From an actinobacterium SCGC AAA044-N04 (GTDB lineage: Bacteria > Actinomycetota > Actinomycetes > Nanopelagicales > Nanopelagicaceae), in the NCBI GenBank assembly GCA_000378885.1, contig KB900456.1:239385-303384 (forward strand): 64,000 nt of DNA. Reading direction: 5' to 3'. Each line of letters begins with the position of its first letter. Within the stretch, counting starts at the first letter, position 1. The notes under the pieces were generated by a model, which worked only from the letters and a program-made list of their open reading frames with translations, ran no database searches and was not told the DNA's origin. Position numbers and translations under genes: made by a program. Of the stretch, positions 58,791 through 64,000 are shown piece by piece.

Positions 58791-60992
58791 ATGGAGGGTC
58801 AAGAGGTTCAGTCAGCCGTTGCAGTTATTGATAACGGAAAATTTGGAAAACGAGAGATTCGTTTTGAAACAGGACGCCTAGCGCGCCAAGCAGCAGGAGC
58901 AGCAGCAGTTTACTTAGATGATCAAACAATGATCTTCTCAGCAACAACTGCATCAAAGACTCCTAAAGATCAATTTGATTTCTTTCCTTTAACAGTTGAT
59001 GTTGAAGAGAAGATGTATGCAGTTGGTCGTATCCCAGGATCATTCTTCCGTCGTGAAGGTCGTCCATCAGAAGATGCAATTCTTACGTGTCGTTTAATCG
59101 ACCGTCCATTGCGTCCATCATTTGTTAAGGGACTTCGTAATGAAGTTCAAATCGTTGTGACAGTAATGGCACTTGATCCAGACCACATGTATGACGTGAT
59201 CGCGATTAACGCTGCTTCAATGTCAACACAACTTGCAGGTTTGCCTTTCTCTGGCCCAATCGGTGGCGTTCGCGTTGCTTTGATTGATGGACAGTGGGTT
59301 GCATTCCCTAACCACTCACAGGTTGCAAACGCAGTCTTTGACATGGTTGTTGCTGGTCGCATTAGCGATGGCGATGTTGCAATCATGATGGTTGAAGCAG
59401 AAGCTACAACAAAGACAATTGAGCTCATCAAGGGCGGGGCACCAACTCCTAATGAGGAAGTTGTTGCACAAGGTCTAGATGCTGCAAAGCCATTTATTAA
59501 AATTCTCTGTGAAGCACAGTCAAAGCTTGCAAAGGTGGCTGCAAAGCCAACTGCTGAGTTCCCTGTGTTCCTTGATTACCAAGATGATGTATTTGCTGCT
59601 GTTGAAAAGGCTGCTAGTGCAGATCTTGCAAAGGCGCTAACAATTTCTGGCAAGCAAGAGCGTGAAACAAAGATTGATGAGATTTCTGCATCAACTAAGG
59701 AATCCGTTTCTGCAGCCTTTGAAGGCCGCGAAAAGGAAATTCCTGCAGCGTTTCGTTCACTAACGAAGAAGCTTGTTCGCCAGCGCGTATTGCGCGACAA
59801 GATCCGTATCGATGGACGTGGATTGCGCGATATTCGTGCACTCTCTGCAGAGGTTGAAGTAATTCCTCGTGTTCACGGTTCAGCGATCTTCGAACGTGGT
59901 GAGACACAGATTCTTGGAATCACAACCCTTAACATGCTCAAGATGGAACAACAGCTAGATACGTTGAACCCTGAAAACCATAAGCGTTATATGCATAACT
60001 ACAACTTCCCACCATATTCAACTGGTGAGACTGGTCGAGTTGGTACACCTAAGCGTCGCGAAATCGGCCACGGTGCACTTGCAGAGCGCGCTTTGATTCC
60101 AGTACTTCCAACTCGCGAAGAGTTCCCTTACGCAATCCGTCAGGTCTCTGAGGCTCTTGGTTCAAATGGATCAACATCTATGGGATCAGTTTGTGCATCA
60201 ACTCTTGCGCTCTATAACGCAGGTGTTCCACTACGCGCACCAGTTGCAGGTATTGCAATGGGTCTTATCTCTGACACTGTCGATGGCAAGGTCGAGTACG
60301 TAGCACTCACTGACATTCTTGGTGCAGAAGATGCATTTGGCGATATGGACTTTAAAGTCGCCGGAACAAAGGATTTCGTTACAGCTTTGCAGCTAGATAC
60401 AAAGCTTGATGGAATTCCAGCATCAGTACTAGCTGGTGCATTGCACCAAGCTAAGGAAGCGCGTCTTGCAATTCTTGATGTAATGAATGAAGCAATTGAT
60501 GGCCCAGATGAAATGAGCCCATTTGCTCCACGCATTATTTCTGTGAAGATTCCAGTTGATCAGATCGGTGCAGTAATCGGGCCTAAGGGCAAGATTATTA
60601 ACCAGATCCAAGATGAAACTGGCGCAGATATTTCAATTGAAGATGACGGCACAATTTACATCGGCGCAGTTGATGGTCCATCAGCTGAAGCCGCACGTGC
60701 TCAAATCAATGCAATTGCTAACCCACAGATGCCAGAAGTTGGAGAGCGATACCTCGGTACCGTTGTAAAGCTTGCAGCATTTGGTGCCTTCATCTCATTG
60801 ATGCCAGGTAAAGATGGCTTACTCCACGTATCTCAGATTCGCAAGATGCATGGTGGAAAGCGCATTGAAAACTTGGAAGAAGTCATGAAGGTTGGCGACA
60901 AGATTCAGGTTGAAATCGGCGAGATTGATCCAAAGGGCAAGTTGTCTTTGGTTCCAGTTCTTGAAGATGGAACAACTGGTTCTGCTGAATAA
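58791..60992 (+). CDS. pnp: Polyribonucleotide nucleotidyltransferase
   Basis: RNase PH domains, KH ([28 protein letters not shown]) and S1 domain; SD AAAGGAGG. Confidence 0.96.
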   Translation: MEGQEVQSAVAVIDNGKFGKREIRFETGRLARQAAGAAAVYLDDQTMIFSATTASKTPKDQFDFFPLTVDVEEKMYAVGRIPGSFFRREGRPSEDAILTCRLIDRPLRPSFVKGLRNEVQIVVTVMALDPDHMYDVIAINAASMSTQLAGLPFSGPIGGVRVALIDGQWVAFPNHSQVANAVFDMVVAGRISDGDVAIMMVEAEATTKTIELIKGGAPTPNEEVVAQGLDAAKPFIKILCEAQSKLAKVAAKPTAEFPVFLDYQDDVFAAVEKAASADLAKALTISGKQERETKIDEISASTKESVSAAFEGREKEIPAAFRSLTKKLVRQRVLRDKIRIDGRGLRDIRALSAEVEVIPRVHGSAIFERGETQILGITTLNMLKMEQQLDTLNPENHKRYMHNYNFPPYSTGETGRVGTPKRREIGHGALAERALIPVLPTREEFPYAIRQVSEALGSNGSTSMGSVCASTLALYNAGVPLRAPVAGIAMGLISDTVDGKVEYVALTDILGAEDAFGDMDFKVAGTKDFVTALQLDTKLDGIPASVLAGALHQAKEARLAILDVMNEAIDGPDEMSPFAPRIISVKIPVDQIGAVIGPKGKIINQIQDETGADISIEDDGTIYIGAVDGPSAEAARAQINAIANPQMPEVGERYLGTVVKLAAFGAFISLMPGKDGLLHVSQIRKMHGGKRIENLEEVMKVGDKIQVEIGEIDPKGKLSLVPVLEDGTTGSAE

Positions 60993-63001
<2,009 letters not shown>

Positions 63002-63013
63002 AGGGAGATCCAC

Positions 63014-63271
63014 ATGTCAAAAGATCAAATCACAATGTATGGCGCCGACTGGTGCGGAGATTGCCGCCGTTCAAAGCGCTTATTTGAAGAGCTCAACGTT
63101 GAATACACACTTATCGATGTCGATGCTGATCTAAGTGCTGCAGACAAGGTTAAAGAGATTAATGGCGGAGCGCAGTCGATTCCTGTGATTGTTTTCTCGG
63201 ACGGCACTCACTTAACTGAGCCATCAGATAATGATCTGAAGGCAAAGCTTCAAGCTCTTAAAATTATCTAA
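63014..63271 (+). CDS. Glutaredoxin/mycoredoxin-like protein with CGDC motif
   Basis: ITMYGADWCGDCRRSKRLFEELNVEYTLIDVD, SIPVIVFSDGT. Confidence 0.85.
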   Translation: MSKDQITMYGADWCGDCRRSKRLFEELNVEYTLIDVDADLSAADKVKEINGGAQSIPVIVFSDGTHLTEPSDNDLKAKLQALKII

Positions 63272-63576
63272 AGCCAGTTATAGATTGCAGCCGATGTTAA
63301 GGCTGCGCTGAGTACTACAACTGGAAATGGTGCCTTAAGCAATAGCGCCACAACGGCGGCAGCTAAACCAGCTAATCGATGATCAATCATTAACTGTGAT
63401 TTTTCGGTAAATGTCTGAACGGCAACTAGTGCGCTCAGAAGTGCAATAGGAATCAGCGCGTTAATGGACTGCACTTTAGGATGAGCAAAAATTCGCTCTG
63501 GAACATTGTGTCCGGCGTATTTAAGCGCAAAAGCAATAACACTTGTGCCTATAGTTGCAATCCAAAATGAGTTCAT
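63268..63576 (-). CDS. azlD: AzlD-type branched-chain amino acid transport protein
   Basis: Small multi-TM protein MNSFWIATIGTSVIAFALKYAGHNVPERI...; next to AzlC. Confidence 0.8.
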   Translation of the reverse strand: MNSFWIATIGTSVIAFALKYAGHNVPERIFAHPKVQSINALIPIALLSALVAVQTFTEKSQLMIDHRLAGLAAAVVALLLKAPFPVVVLSAALTSAAIYNWL

Positions 63577-64000
63577 TTGCGTAGTCCTACCGCTACGGCA
63601 ATAAATGCAGTTGCAATGATTGGTAACCCTGCTGGCAAAATCGGTGTCATTGCTAGAGCAAAAATCATGCAACCAACGGCAAGTGCTCGATCACGATTAG
63701 TTTTTAAGCGTGGCCACACAAGACCTAAGAACGCAGCAGGCACCGCAGAATCTAGACCCCATGCACGTATATCGCCCATAGCTTGTGCGCCAAGGGCTCC
63801 AGCTGCTGTGAATAGATTCCAGAATAGAAATACACCAAAGCCCGTAAGCCAAAAACCCTGGCGCATGGCTTTTTCTCCGCGAACTTCTTGACCTAATGCA
63901 ACTGCAGTTGATTCATCTATTGTTATCTGCGCGGCAACAATTCGCTTGAATCCTTTTACTTTCAATCGAGGCGCCATGATCACGCCATACACACCATTTC
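63573..64000 (-). CDS. azlC: AzlC family branched-chain amino acid exporter, partial (frame open to window edge)
   Basis: APRLKVKGFKRIVAAQITIDESTAVALGQ ... multi-TM; same frame stays open beyond the ORF-track start. Confidence 0.8.
   Translation of the reverse strand, partial: NGVYGVIMAPRLKVKGFKRIVAAQITIDESTAVALGQEVRGEKAMRQGFWLTGFGVFLFWNLFTAAGALGAQAMGDIRAWGLDSAVPAAFLGLVWPRLKTNRDRALAVGCMIFALAMTPILPAGLPIIATAFIAVAVGLRK

Overview
This 64-kb window looks like part of a compact, low-GC actinobacterial chromosome; gene order and content suggest a streamlined freshwater acI/Nanopelagicales-type lineage (inference, not tested). Almost everything is on the + strand, packed tightly, with many start/stop overlaps. 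Contents in order: end of etfA; cysteine desulfurase-mnmA-ligA; nadD-rsfS-phosphatase; tRNA-Ala-leuS; a cysteine synthase-like gene; an apparent comEA/comEC deletion scar; holA; rplU-rpmA-obg-proB; an indoleamine 2,3-dioxygenase family gene; proA; gatCAB; an ilvD-ilvBNC-serA-leuB-ilvE-cimA branched-chain amino acid block with a peptide-coding attenuator; xerC/D-like recombinase; polyprenol-P mannosyltransferase; rpsB-tsf-pyrH-frr-cdsA-rlmN; a polyamine uptake/catabolism cluster with a structured-leader candidate; dxr-rseP-ispG-proS; rimP-nusA-infB-rbfA-truB-ribF-rpsO-pnp; M16 protease-dapB-glutaredoxin; and azlD/azlC on the - strand. I saw no phage, CRISPR, transposon or defence genes. The observations most worth checking are: (1) a deletion scar joining the 5' part of comEA to the 3' part of comEC, (2) an unassigned structured leader directly upstream of an FAD oxidoreductase in the polyamine cluster, (3) truB with no ATG/GTG/TTG start covering its conserved first motif (candidate ATC start), (4) tRNA-Ala ending 3 nt before the leuS start codon, (5) a bacterial IDO between proB and proA, and (6) a pnp leader with an 8-nt complement to the Shine-Dalgarno region.
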